Source: a virus. Taken from it: DNA of 28,142 bases. A program made the translations under genes and the position numbers. The notes under the pieces were generated by a model. It worked only from the letters and a program-made list of their open reading frames with translations. It searched no databases and was not told the DNA's origin. Location of the stretch: positions 1 to 28,142 of IMG/VR virus record IMGVR_UViG_3300024354_000060, one strand, 5' to 3'. The first letter of the stretch is position 1, and each line of letters opens with the position of its first letter. Positions 11,501 to 16,942 of the stretch are shown piece after piece.

Positions 11501-13072
11501 GGTAATAGTTTTAATATATATGCTGGTAAAGACTTTAATAACTGGTTAAATACAACTGGCGCAACTGTGACTAATAGAGGTCAAGAATCACTTACAGCAA
11601 TTGAGAGTGCAAACAAAAAATTGCAATCATTTAATGGTAAATTTGATCAAGCACTTACAGAAATTAAAAAATGGAGTCAATGGCAACTTAGATTGTTTTT
11701 ATCTAAGCCAGATGTTTTTGTGGCAAGGGCTGCATTTAAATCTTACTATGAACAATATTTGAAACAAAATGGATATGATGTGTCAAAAATAAATTGGGAC
11801 ACATGGAACGATACAATTAAAAAAGAAGGTATAGAAGAACTAAACAAAAAAGCTATTATTTATGCAGATACAATGGTGTCAAGGCAACAAAACGTATCTG
11901 ACGAAAGATTAGCTGGAGAATTACTTGCAAATGAAGATTCAGCCAGAAAGTTAATAAGAAAGGTAGTGTTTCCTTTTGCATCGTTTAGTATTAACCAAAG
12001 AGCTAGACTTGTTGCAGACATAAATGCATTATTTTTAAACTGGAATAATATATCTAAAGAAGATAAAGCAATAGCTATTAAATCAATAGCTGGTACTGTT
12101 GCAGAACAGGCTGTATTTCAGTCAATAAACTTTACAATTGGAATGTCAATATATTCTATAGCACAGTCTTTAGCTGGTCACGATGATGATGATGATGAAT
12201 GGGAAAAAAGAATTCTTAATGCGACAAAATATCCTCTAAGATCTTTGTTTGCAGACTTTGTTTCTCCAAATCCATTATCAGATGATGCTGTAATATTTGG
12301 AGCTGATCAATTATTAGCGATGATGGATGCTCCAAGTGATGGGGAAATAAAACAAGCGATAGAGGATGAACAAGAACTTAGAATAGCTACAGGTAAACAG
12401 CTAATGACTGAATCGCAAATAAATAAGTTTAAAGAAGAATATATAAAAGAAAATACTTATCAGCTTTCATATAATTTTTCTAATCATGAAGAAGGTAAAT
12501 ATGGTCTATTTTCTATAACAATTGATCAATACAAAAGATTGTCTGAAAATTTTGAAATGGCTAAAAATGGAACATTTACCGATGAATACATGGGTAAGGA
12601 GACAACGAAGTACTTAACCGATAAAGATAAGTCACTAGCAATGTGGGTATTCTATGGTCTAGAGGTTCCATATTCTACTGGGGCTGGATTAAAAGAAATG
12701 GGTCAAGTGGCTAATAAAACTTACTCAATAATAAAGAAAAGAGCGCTAACGGAAGATCAGTATGAGGTCTATAAAGAATTTAAAAAAGAATTTAAAAGAG
12801 AACCTCAAGAATGGGAAATAAATATGATTAAGTCATCAAAAAGTCCTAAATATTCTTTTGGAGCTATGAGATATGTTCAAGATTTTGGAGGATTAAGTAA
12901 TCAACAAGGAAAGGAATACGCAAAAGTATTTGAGAAAACTGGAATGGTGTTGCCTCCAGCTGTATTTGATATGATCAAGCAAGGCAAATCATCAGACAAA
13001 GCATTTCAAAAGTACAAGCAAGAAATGAAAAAGGAATTAAATACTGATGTAAGCGATAGAGTTTTTAATTAA
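2585..13072 (+). CDS. Giant polyvalent/internal virion protein, 3495 aa, with zincin and ART-like domains
   Basis: A single uninterrupted frame of 3495 codons. Domains in order: two ~57-residue repeats (about 23-130; motif GIYTYPGVD...W...L...ERIKQLELN) and a diverged third (about 256-303); a Lys/Asn-rich coiled coil (about 483-630); a Gly-rich apolar block (about 638-896); an acidic Pro/Gln linker (about 1015-1070); a zincin motif HEAFHD at 1365-1370 with acidic residues near 1416-1422 as possible third ligand; an AT-rich-coded alpha-helical domain with SPQMDWFRNLSLGER, GACGWGAFP, DTHAVAAG and ITWEAVRGLF (about 1543-1950); an ART-like domain (about 1997-2129); an SH3/KOW-like segment (about 2139-2189); long helices; and a C-terminal part (2620-3495) with apolar stretches and a GHDDDDDEWE motif near 3198-3206. 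This matches the polyvalent proteins described by Iyer, Aravind and colleagues. By gene order it replaces T7 gp16, so co-ejection with DNA is likely. Both functions are inferred. Confidence 0.8.
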   Translation: MEELFSQSSDRLTDMTTNPPEGKPDGIYTYPGVDASYKKENGKWYKSIGVNAPYEELTQGNVAERIKQLELNAVSVDSKRPNGIYTYPGVDALYKKEDGIWYRKTGDKYTQLFSGNVPERIKQLELNSVKVEKDEEPLGVYRNNQDFDVIQPVRKLDDNFQRPSTELFPGVRDKVNIENEFKIPNLRLNENEQGIKIWQQSKSVDFKHQPIDKNTGELTGPSYHIVYEDITDPKKVSKLNSKYNQDASTINTEKVFTGYPGKEGTEYIIDDNNLWKVKRPGSQEFLTITDPNSVKSLNSHFKQSADVFDNDKAIKLKKENEKILDLRYRINKIDENLIGDSEGNVVEKLSELFPEYEFSEAGWGTDNVLVKSKSNEIMISLDNWYSEDDNNQALVLRNFLRNNIGDIDEKRYKAVLNQRMLDRVENKYHNTFGLSTLDRYLEATKWEGVPIDIKQKTEESRKEFAIDLGLQYKETVLRTKDLNENEKNAALASLKQDKESISIINKYADDVKSEYNIVSSYKKDINNSIIGLDNKSKEIDSDKKNIELYIKNIQERVNNNQITQEELDKANSYIKDQYSKLNIKIEQYNKESDDLKLNIKNLDEKSLSLKNNLKNVSLSQDAVNKSIAANYLIKEQQGTFIGGLGYSAVDGILSIPRMIAQADKQTKDEWIQAIVGAGTTEEYMNSDDRWDLTKAAFQMSRSMSAMAAGWALTGGGTLAPAAIGEYLSLYAMSYYEMKDELDQMDIPGVSDRDKLLMSGAYGIVGSVLERFGLSYALGNKVLKRSISNEVLKLAFSQIPKNASKEMIEAQIGNSIKTLIGKGVITTLGTSLVEGGVEGSQRLAQLGIEEAYDRMKGTGYFNNQSAYEILGDVAYESYMGFLGGGIVETIQQSGDVLKNGTSAFKNEKQIQLLIESSRTLGIDEALVSKLKSDMLNGKITKQEAEDMLNSFKEIKGKINSIPSDMSIENQSKALDLILERDKLNKEIEGKDPNLVKPQSDRITEINNRLQELSKENAVQEPSTESVLPRQPETTGETGGEREGMGQGVQGEEVAQEGVEQAPIESKVQEIIPGEKATVADVDIVYPTEPQAEERKAFRSTSEYVENVSKELPIEDVETLTKELDGDFGLLTAENPMAQPLTEEENKQLNQKAEEWLNKKGYKPRRVTGKYGQAENSFFVPNLTRQDAIEFAKQFNQESVAHSDGLVYQDGSMNPRVKANDNLSFTESYNPGSDFVSVVNTKDGLKTFSIGYNFDEKVMPEQQAATQISEVTITPETSQTVTERINKETDTKRKKVFTAVQKVLSAIPNAKIILHDNTDAFVAGVAKSAGITNDEAISQGVNNNRGSYVNGDIHINLETAGVTTVFHEAFHDLLAKKGMDNNALLDMAKGLKSVISDKALKTRLDKFVSNYEQGERAEEYTTELGAIMAEAQRELSTTKFQQFKTLVNKIAKKLGLPVVFSAASTAQDAVDFMNSMSGKLGRGEQIEVGNVSKVIPSETDKYGNLKKPSESSIKNIKNQKPKIVNDAKSNVKEGKTVSTRLPKKDNIHSTRDYIVSMKSLEEDASKDKKIQDQYIKIAKEISSYGISKIKNVENFDDAKKVVNDFKNSVKSNLKWLHNSFGVDVRDISKLWYDGANIICNKIANQYNYSLEQVSGVMAVLSPQMDWFRNLSLGERVIDIYTNQQNSIFDSKMIDYVNNATSGTGKNKVPLFKDSKEIISRVKNKKLSELNNKDKAYFIRVFDEVYNSREYNNISPNGEVNGLVRKSDGSPGACGWGAFPTIEKSISILQDGSIENISSNLGNMHKVRNFFNNISNPNDPDAVTIDTHAVAAGLLLPLSGSSKQVLYNFGGAGNVNTGMTGTYPVYADAYRELAKELGLLPREVQSITWEAVRGLFKATFKSNKNNELNINKVWDDYSSGSISLDEAHTKIEDIAGGISKPVWFEYMADGNKISMDENSAAVDQSNLDNESIEPSKIKAQKVLPESVEKRLTEDGNGNYVFHHYSSSKRDSIKPTTGDGSFMVSKEEASALASVNGVAQYYAMADQKEQGTGNVQHTVLVPMNEVYYLQEDKLNLYDKAKEEFQKARPGQAFSPNYQAAWIGKVANDMGYKMLVSEWRNGELRAQTTLELKPESNNIEMKPREKVTFNVGDKVNVFGDDAVVTEVNGDIVSYKGDRSSGSINVVRSKQSIKKITSARFQKQSKEDAIQDAKDIHEKSFKRFKDSKRAIANAVNNLEKSKWYRDADDIQREEAVREIKNFFGEKIKSAPSVAKVTGKTKQTAFVSDLAAAIRDQIKLQARSSRETAKNINDRRKALGTAIKEVVSKYKGKITERQLKSINTRIANVNLFNQEMVERVIDYVNKVMNNAEYATKVNNAFAERRAIRRMMKSGNMAETVAVAKEFTQIDPSMVDDIDAYLEMAQKIRGAVKSSRRVGETVSLKQIVNFGEAYEYIKPVLDAQEESMKNMLLAEHNDLVESGVISKDMTLKDINKILNKIRLDEKVDSNEEESAREFLKNKLYLLKLQLGSYIENKGYNPLTGEVMDISDRNKQMIAKVVKSDMNNMSTKQMTEMVDSLYNFLENGAVGGIEAAYNTYVGEKNAASLEKQVVVARPLKMYFNKKLGQVSAYEVTSLTELFNRMFVGVTKGIDVMTDSGLADVILGANKARRQVKEIQDNYVKKFGKIKNFFQIENVYERGALAFLTRNLIGSDIEVKSEFNRRVDILLQSIDALRNGTEREQKMADVYEKVLGKLDVNSRDLNTIKSKASSTNIEAVEWWINEWSTHYSDLSDVSKSVYNTILGKDVNYTPDRLKTTSEGSSQTINDKILESKSAFLMNTDAITDTNESGVMIASVRPKQLPKGRYVSLDFDVNNIESLTGALVDINTAGAIRQVSSFFKSKSFKSIVPSVEDRTMLNERVNKYIRRAKNKLSVPSDVFRNIDNALNTISSVGTALGLGGVFQSVKQTVSVAMSTAIQTGNSFNIYAGKDFNNWLNTTGATVTNRGQESLTAIESANKKLQSFNGKFDQALTEIKKWSQWQLRLFLSKPDVFVARAAFKSYYEQYLKQNGYDVSKINWDTWNDTIKKEGIEELNKKAIIYADTMVSRQQNVSDERLAGELLANEDSARKLIRKVVFPFASFSINQRARLVADINALFLNWNNISKEDKAIAIKSIAGTVAEQAVFQSINFTIGMSIYSIAQSLAGHDDDDDEWEKRILNATKYPLRSLFADFVSPNPLSDDAVIFGADQLLAMMDAPSDGEIKQAIEDEQELRIATGKQLMTESQINKFKEEYIKENTYQLSYNFSNHEEGKYGLFSITIDQYKRLSENFEMAKNGTFTDEYMGKETTKYLTDKDKSLAMWVFYGLEVPYSTGAGLKEMGQVANKTYSIIKKRALTEDQYEVYKEFKKEFKREPQEWEINMIKSSKSPKYSFGAMRYVQDFGGLSNQQGKEYAKVFEKTGMVLPPAVFDMIKQGKSSDKAFQKYKQEMKKELNTDVSDRVFN
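2645..3495 (+). repeat. Three-copy YPG protein repeat within the giant protein
   Basis: Copies lie at residues ~23-74, ~79-130 and ~256-303 of the 3495-aa protein. The first two are close relatives at a 57-residue spacing (both carry GIYTYPGVDA, YKKE, W, an L, then ERIKQLELN). The third keeps only the skeleton: YPG, an aromatic/acidic strand, N-x-W-K, a hydrophobic strand, and V-x-x-LN. It looks like a small beta-beta-beta-helix unit. I do not recognise the family; a binding module displayed at the protein's N-terminus is a reasonable guess. Confidence 0.55.
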
Positions 13073-14190
13073 AATAAGTGAGTCAACCTAGCAACCTGTC
13101 CATTAATTGGATGATGTATGAATGCCTCTACAGCCTTTGGTGCGTGCTGATATCCATTCCTATGATGCCAGCTGTCAGTTCCAGATGGTGATCTCAATGT
13201 CTCAACGTTTACAGACATGTAGTCCTTAGAAGACTTATGATGGATGTGATGACCATATATATATCTGTGATTGCACTTATGCCACTTGTCTGAAGCCTCG
13301 TGAGCCATAAGTAAAGGAAGGTCTTGAATTTTTGCTCCGTCCATGTGAGTTGAACCAATCAAATTATTTCCATAAACTGTGTACTTTCTGTGCTTCATGT
13401 CATTGTCAAAACTTACATTGTCGCAATCGCTGAACCACGCCTCAACACACTGCAACAACATAAATCCAGACATGAAGTCGTGGTTACTTGGATTAAAAAC
13501 AACATGCACATCGGCCACTGTCATTAATGATTCAATGACATCGATTAATAATTTCTTAGCCATTATGAAGTTGTCGTACCACATGCCATCTGTATCCTGT
13601 GGAGTTCCAGATGTTGTTTGTCTCTTTGGATTATCTATATGAAGAATGTCATTACCAGCTATAAATATAATCTTGTCAATATTATAACCAGACGCTCTAT
13701 TTATTATTCCACTCATTCCGTCCATTACTCTTTGAACGGCTATCTGTTGATTATAGTCTTCTCCAGTCTCAAATGCAGATGAAAGTTTACCTATATGAAC
13801 GTCAGCTGGATCAAATACTAGGCAGTGTGGGTCTTTTAACTTGTCTCTTTTTATTTTCTTGTATGATGGAGACCACTTCTTTATTTCAGATATAAGCTCA
13901 GTCTTAAACTCATCCAAATTAACTTCAGACGAATCTCCCTTGACGTTAATACTGAAGTGCTGACCTTTGTGCCAGTAGTGTTTGACATCCTCAACTGGGA
14001 TTCCCACTCTTTCACACTCATCATATAGAGCTTTATTTGTTTCGTAATTAATGATTGCTCTTCTTACGTATCCCCTACTGTTTTCGCTACTATCACCAAA
14101 AACTCTTCTAGCTATTTCTGTCTTGTTAGTCATACCAGACCTATAAAGGTCCAATATCTCCTGGGTTTGATTCGTGACTTTTTTTGACAT
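13069..14190 (-). CDS. Calcineurin-like metallophosphoesterase with N-terminal helix-turn-helix
   Basis: This 373-residue protein has the ordered metal-binding motifs of the calcineurin-like superfamily: D130-V-H132-x-G134, GND at 179-181, NHD at 236-238, a further His at 282 (GSTHMD) and GHHIHHK at 313-319. Residues ~8-50 (EILDLYRSGMTNKTEIARRV) look like a helix-turn-helix of the transposase/resolvase type, a pairing I recall from Bacteroidetes phage phosphoesterases. Likely activity is phosphodiester hydrolysis on nucleic acid or a nucleotide; the substrate is not evident. It is the last gene of the minus-strand block. Its TAA overlaps the TAA of the giant virion gene head to head, and its start lies 50 nt inside the upstream small gene. 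Confidence 0.85.
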   Translation of the reverse strand: MSKKVTNQTQEILDLYRSGMTNKTEIARRVFGDSSENSRGYVRRAIINYETNKALYDECERVGIPVEDVKHYWHKGQHFSINVKGDSSEVNLDEFKTELISEIKKWSPSYKKIKRDKLKDPHCLVFDPADVHIGKLSSAFETGEDYNQQIAVQRVMDGMSGIINRASGYNIDKIIFIAGNDILHIDNPKRQTTSGTPQDTDGMWYDNFIMAKKLLIDVIESLMTVADVHVVFNPSNHDFMSGFMLLQCVEAWFSDCDNVSFDNDMKHRKYTVYGNNLIGSTHMDGAKIQDLPLLMAHEASDKWHKCNHRYIYGHHIHHKSSKDYMSVNVETLRSPSGTDSWHHRNGYQHAPKAVEAFIHHPINGQVARLTHLF

Positions 14191-14326
14191 CCTTTAAAAT
14201 TTTGATTAAAATATCGATTGTTTTATTTAATTCGTCTATGTCATTATCCACCATTGACTCGTAAATAGTATCTGTCAAGTCGTTGATGTCTGCCATCAAA
14301 ATATTTATATAAGTAATCTTACTCAT
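14141..14326 (-). CDS. Small acidic helical protein, 61 aa
   Basis: The ATG at 14326 opens a frame of two probable amphipathic helices (DINDLTDTIYESMVDNDIDELNKTIDILIKILKDVKK), Ile/Asp-rich, ending in a short polar tail. It overlaps the first 50 nt of the phosphoesterase gene in another frame and follows the 93-aa gene by 33 nt. A second in-frame Met at residue 11 is an alternative start. No family is recognised. Support is the tight gene spacing and the helical, low-complexity-free sequence, so the call is moderate. Confidence 0.5.
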   Translation of the reverse strand: MSKITYINILMADINDLTDTIYESMVDNDIDELNKTIDILIKILKDVKKSHESNPGDIGPL

Positions 14327-14359
14327 TTTAGATAATGAGTGACAAATATAATAATTTAT

Positions 14360-14641
14360 CTATAAATCTGCAATCCAATTACGAAAAACTGTACCCATAT
14401 TTATTACTTCATTGTAAAAATCACTCACCTCCTTATCATTTTCATGGTCCATTCTTTCATAAATCTGATTGCCTAACTTATAAACTTCATCTACAAAATC
14501 ATTACCAGATTTTTTTATTTGCTTTTTGTATAGTCTTGGAAAGTCGTCCTTAACGTCTTCCATGAAGTCCATCATGATTGGTAAAATACCTACCAAGCAC
14601 GCCAGTTTTTTCTCTTTCGAGATAGATTTGTTGTTCGTCAT
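14360..14641 (-). CDS. Hypothetical helical protein, 93 aa
   Basis: The protein is charged and helical, with a Lys-rich N-terminus (TNNKSISKEKK), a short apolar stretch (LACLVGILPIMMDFM) and an acidic C-terminal half ending WIADL. The apolar stretch is too short and broken by Asp to be a clear membrane segment. It starts 92 nt inside the 3' end of the 119-aa gene, a large but credible overlap in this compact block. No domain is recognised. Confidence 0.55.
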   Translation of the reverse strand: MTNNKSISKEKKLACLVGILPIMMDFMEDVKDDFPRLYKKQIKKSGNDFVDEVYKLGNQIYERMDHENDKEVSDFYNEVINMGTVFRNWIADL

Positions 14642-14909
14642 AGCTTAAATCATTAAAGTTAAAATTAAAGTTTTGATTCATTAGTTCTTCTTCTGTATAG
14701 TAAGGTTCGTTCTTGTGACCAAGTATCTTACCAACATACCTAGTTGTAAATAACATACTCAAGGTATAGTTCTGTATTCCTAAAGTTTTTAATATATCGC
14801 TAACATGTATTCCATTGGTCAGCATTTTCATTATCTGATCCTTGTTGTCGTATACATACATGTTCCTATCATGATGATTCCTGTACCGAAGATTTAATTC
14901 CATGTTCAT
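14550..14909 (-). CDS. Possible small DNA-binding protein with HTH-like segment, 119 aa
   Basis: Two start codons (14909, 14903) lie at the 5' end. Residues ~24-50 (DQIMKMLTNGIHVSDILKTLG) resemble a helix-turn-helix in which a short turn follows an NGI/V motif, as in phage proteins that scan arrays of T, K and L residues. The C-terminal part contains an FNFNFNDLSYDEQQIYLERE stretch, then a basic end (HDGLHGRR). It overlaps the VRR-NUC gene by 41 nt upstream and the 93-aa gene by 92 nt downstream. The HTH call is by eye and uncertain; the gene itself is likely. Confidence 0.55.
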   Translation of the reverse strand: MNMELNLRYRNHHDRNMYVYDNKDQIMKMLTNGIHVSDILKTLGIQNYTLSMLFTTRYVGKILGHKNEPYYTEEELMNQNFNFNFNDLSYDEQQIYLEREKTGVLGRYFTNHDGLHGRR

Positions 14910-15111
14910 TTAGTTCTTTCATTCTATATACTTGAAGGGCGCTAGGCTTTTTACCTGGCCTTTTAACCTCTATAAACTCAACGTCTGAGTCTCTTGGAAT
15001 AGCGATAAGATCTGGTATTCCTGGCTTATTAGTCTGTATTAGTTTAATGACATAGTATCCCTGTGCCTCAAGCTTCTTTATTATCTTCGCCTGTATCTGT
15101 TGCTCTGTCAT
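14869..15111 (-). CDS. VRR-NUC family nuclease
   Basis: An 80-residue stand-alone VRR-NUC domain, the usual size for the phage version. It has an N-terminal helix (EQQIQAKIIKKLEAQGYYVIKL), then G-x-PD with catalytic D34, a strand carrying the E48-x-K50 pair (FIEVKRPG), and Q60 in the following helix: the PD-(D/E)XK core. These nucleases cut branched or flap DNA structures; a replication or recombination role fits its place between helicase and phosphoesterase genes. The ATG at 15111 lies 44 nt inside the preceding 86-aa gene, and its end overlaps the 119-aa gene by 41 nt. Confidence 0.88.
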   Translation of the reverse strand: MTEQQIQAKIIKKLEAQGYYVIKLIQTNKPGIPDLIAIPRDSDVEFIEVKRPGKKPSALQVYRMKELNEHGIKSSVQESS

Positions 15112-15328
15112 TAAAGTTGCAATAGTACTTGCTAAGGTAATTGGTTACCTTCTCAAGATTGGCAAATCTAACAAAATTTAAATCAGAATCCAAGACTTTT
15201 ATTTTTTTTATTACAATGACACCATCCTTATACTCGTAATCACATATCTCAAGTATCTGCTGTTCTGGTGTTTCTAGATCAAACGTATCAACCAATAGTC
15301 TAATCATTGGGTCATTAATCATCTTCAT
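15068..15328 (-). CDS. Hypothetical protein, 86 aa, between helicase and VRR-NUC
   Basis: The protein is acidic, with an N-terminal helix (NDPMIRLLVDTFDLETPEQQ), a two-strand middle (DGVIVIKKIKVLDSDLNFVRF) and a helix ending in a hydrophilic tail (DRATDTGEDNKEA). Its ATG shares ATGA with the stop of the 33-aa gene at 15325, so it is probably translationally coupled. No family is recognised. The helicase and nuclease neighbours point to a DNA-processing accessory. Confidence 0.65.
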   Translation of the reverse strand: MKMINDPMIRLLVDTFDLETPEQQILEICDYEYKDGVIVIKKIKVLDSDLNFVRFANLEKVTNYLSKYYCNFNDRATDTGEDNKEA

Positions 15329-15426
15329 ACTACTCTTATTATTAGTGACTTGTTAAACCATCCAATAACTAGCATTCCTTCTCCTTTAATTTTACTGTAA
15401 GCAATTACTGGCAGTAAAAAAAACAT
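15325..15426 (-). CDS. Small hydrophobic protein, 33 aa, filling the helicase-86aa gap
   Basis: The ATG at 15426 starts one base after the helicase TAA (TAAAATG), and the frame runs 33 codons to a TGA that overlaps the next ATG as ATGA, so it fills the otherwise empty gap exactly. The product begins MFFLLPVIAYSKIKGEGM and continues with a second apolar half (LVIGWFNKSLIIRVV). One short membrane segment is possible. Codon 18 is an ATG preceded by AAAGGAGAAGGA, a strong Shine-Dalgarno-like run that is rare in this genome, so a 16-aa internal product, or help for ribosome re-entry, is possible. No relatives are recognised. Confidence 0.5.
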   Translation of the reverse strand: MFFLLPVIAYSKIKGEGMLVIGWFNKSLIIRVV

Positions 15427-15427
15427 T

Positions 15428-16663
15428 TTATCTTCCATAATCTTTCTTAAAAATATTCAACGTATAACTCTTCTTTGATTTGACAGCCTTGTATATCTTG
15501 TCTTCTATACTACCACTTGTAAATATCCAGTATACCTTATTATAAAGTCTATCCATTGTTGTCATCCTGTCTCTAGCCTGCCAGTAGCTTACAGCACTAA
15601 AGTCAATGCTATAAAAAACTAAGTATTCAGCATTTTTTAAGGATATACCCTCACGACCAGATACAATTTGTAAGGCAATAACCTTAAACTTACCAGTATC
15701 AAAGTCATCTAACTCGGTAGTAAGTTCGTCTCCGTATACCTGCTTAAGTGCATTCAACTCCTCTTTAAATTTATAGAACACACCAATTCTTGTGGTCGCA
15801 AATTGCGACTTCAAGAACTCAGCCTTAAATGTTGACAGAACCATTGACTTACCACTCTCAAACTTAATTGTACCACCTGCAAGTTGGTGCATTTTTTGCA
15901 TCAACTTAGCTGGAGTGTCCGCAAGTATAACCTCATCCTTACCCTCAACTACAAGGTCTTTCTCAAGCTTTTTTGATATGTTCTTTACTATCTCTGGCAT
16001 GTCAACGTATAGTATATCCTCCTCAATCTCTGTAGAAAATCCTGCCTGCTTCTGTGTGTACGTTATCATGTACGGTGACACCACAGACATTATCTCTTTC
16101 TCTCGTCCTCTTGAGTAGTCGTTTACCATTAGTCCGTTGATCTTTCTTTGAAACTTGTCAACATACATATCGGCCCACCTATAGAAGTTGGCGAACTCCT
16201 TAAACACATTGAAAGGGTGTACCCAAAACTGGTGGTATATCTGAGAATACGACTCTGGTGTTATAGTGCCGCTAAGTAGTATCACCTTTGGAAACTGGCA
16301 ATCAATAACCAACTTTCTTACCTGTTTTGCTCTTAGGCTAGGTTTTGGGAATGCACTCATGGTGTGTGACTCGTCACATATAATTACATCAAAGTCCTTT
16401 CTATCTACCTTGTGTATGCTCTCGTAGTTTGTTATAACTATATCATGGCCAGGAAGTATCTTATCAGCATCAGACTGAATGGATGATATCGCCTTCTTCT
16501 TTGTAAGAAATAATATAGAGGTAAACCCTAAAACTCTACATATCTCCAAAGATGTAAAGGTCTTACCAAGCCTAACTTCCATGGCCAGACATAGTATATA
16601 ACTATCTCTCAATATATCTACACCTTTCTTAGATATATCAACTTGATAGTCACGCAGTTGCAT
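15428..16663 (-). CDS. SNF2-like superfamily 2 DNA helicase/translocase
   Basis: 411 residues with the SF2 motifs in order: N-terminal Q-like LRDYQ (3-7), Walker A variant EVRLGKTF (29-36), motif Ia/Ib region with TNYESI (78-83), Walker B DESH (97-100), motif III SGT (131-133), and C-terminal motifs V (VSGREGISL, from 334) and VI (QARDR, 362-366). The DESH box and SxxQARDRMxRxxQ-like motif VI put it near the SNF2/DEAD phage helicases. Phage enzymes of this type act as dsDNA translocases or branch-migration helicases in replication. The start overlaps the 96-aa gene by 14 nt. It probably works with the primase-helicase upstream and the VRR-NUC nuclease downstream. Confidence 0.92.
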   Translation of the reverse strand: MQLRDYQVDISKKGVDILRDSYILCLAMEVRLGKTFTSLEICRVLGFTSILFLTKKKAISSIQSDADKILPGHDIVITNYESIHKVDRKDFDVIICDESHTMSAFPKPSLRAKQVRKLVIDCQFPKVILLSGTITPESYSQIYHQFWVHPFNVFKEFANFYRWADMYVDKFQRKINGLMVNDYSRGREKEIMSVVSPYMITYTQKQAGFSTEIEEDILYVDMPEIVKNISKKLEKDLVVEGKDEVILADTPAKLMQKMHQLAGGTIKFESGKSMVLSTFKAEFLKSQFATTRIGVFYKFKEELNALKQVYGDELTTELDDFDTGKFKVIALQIVSGREGISLKNAEYLVFYSIDFSAVSYWQARDRMTTMDRLYNKVYWIFTSGSIEDKIYKAVKSKKSYTLNIFKKDYGR

Positions 16664-16940
16664 TATTCAGTAATAATATACAGTCATCAATCTCCATCTG
16701 AACATCTAGATAGTGATGCCCATAAAATCTACCCTTACCTTCCAGCAGAACATTTATACTATAGATTGGCCTGTACCTTAGAATTGTCCTGTCCATGGTA
16801 TCTAAAAACTTAATAGTCATCTTGAGATCGTCAATCTTTTTCACAATTGAGTCGTAATCTCTATGATTATCAAATGTAACCTTAAGAAGTAACTCATAAA
16901 ACTCAAGACGATTTTTTAAAAGTGATTTACTTAATTCCAT
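16650..16940 (-). CDS. Hypothetical helical protein, 96 aa, between primase and helicase
   Basis: The first half is a probable coiled coil (LLKNRLEFYELLLKVTFDNH... VKKIDDLKMTIKFLDTM). The second half has short strands and ends in an acidic helix (DVQMEIDDCILLLNN). It starts 2 nt after the primase-helicase stop and overlaps the helicase start by 14 nt, so the three are co-translated. No domain is recognised. A small accessory of the replication complex is an inference from position only. Confidence 0.65.
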   Translation of the reverse strand: MELSKSLLKNRLEFYELLLKVTFDNHRDYDSIVKKIDDLKMTIKFLDTMDRTILRYRPIYSINVLLEGKGRFYGHHYLDVQMEIDDCILLLNNATA

Positions 16941-16942
16941 AA

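Noticed and set aside
13081-13140. Weak palindrome CCATTAATTGG near the convergent junction as a terminator
   Set aside because: The stem would be 3 bp plus an A/T core with no following U-tract, and it lies inside the phosphoesterase coding sequence.
15411-15426. T8 run at the start of the 33-aa gene as a frameshift site
   Set aside because: Shifting from codon 2 gives no longer or domain-bearing product; the zero frame already fills the gap exactly.
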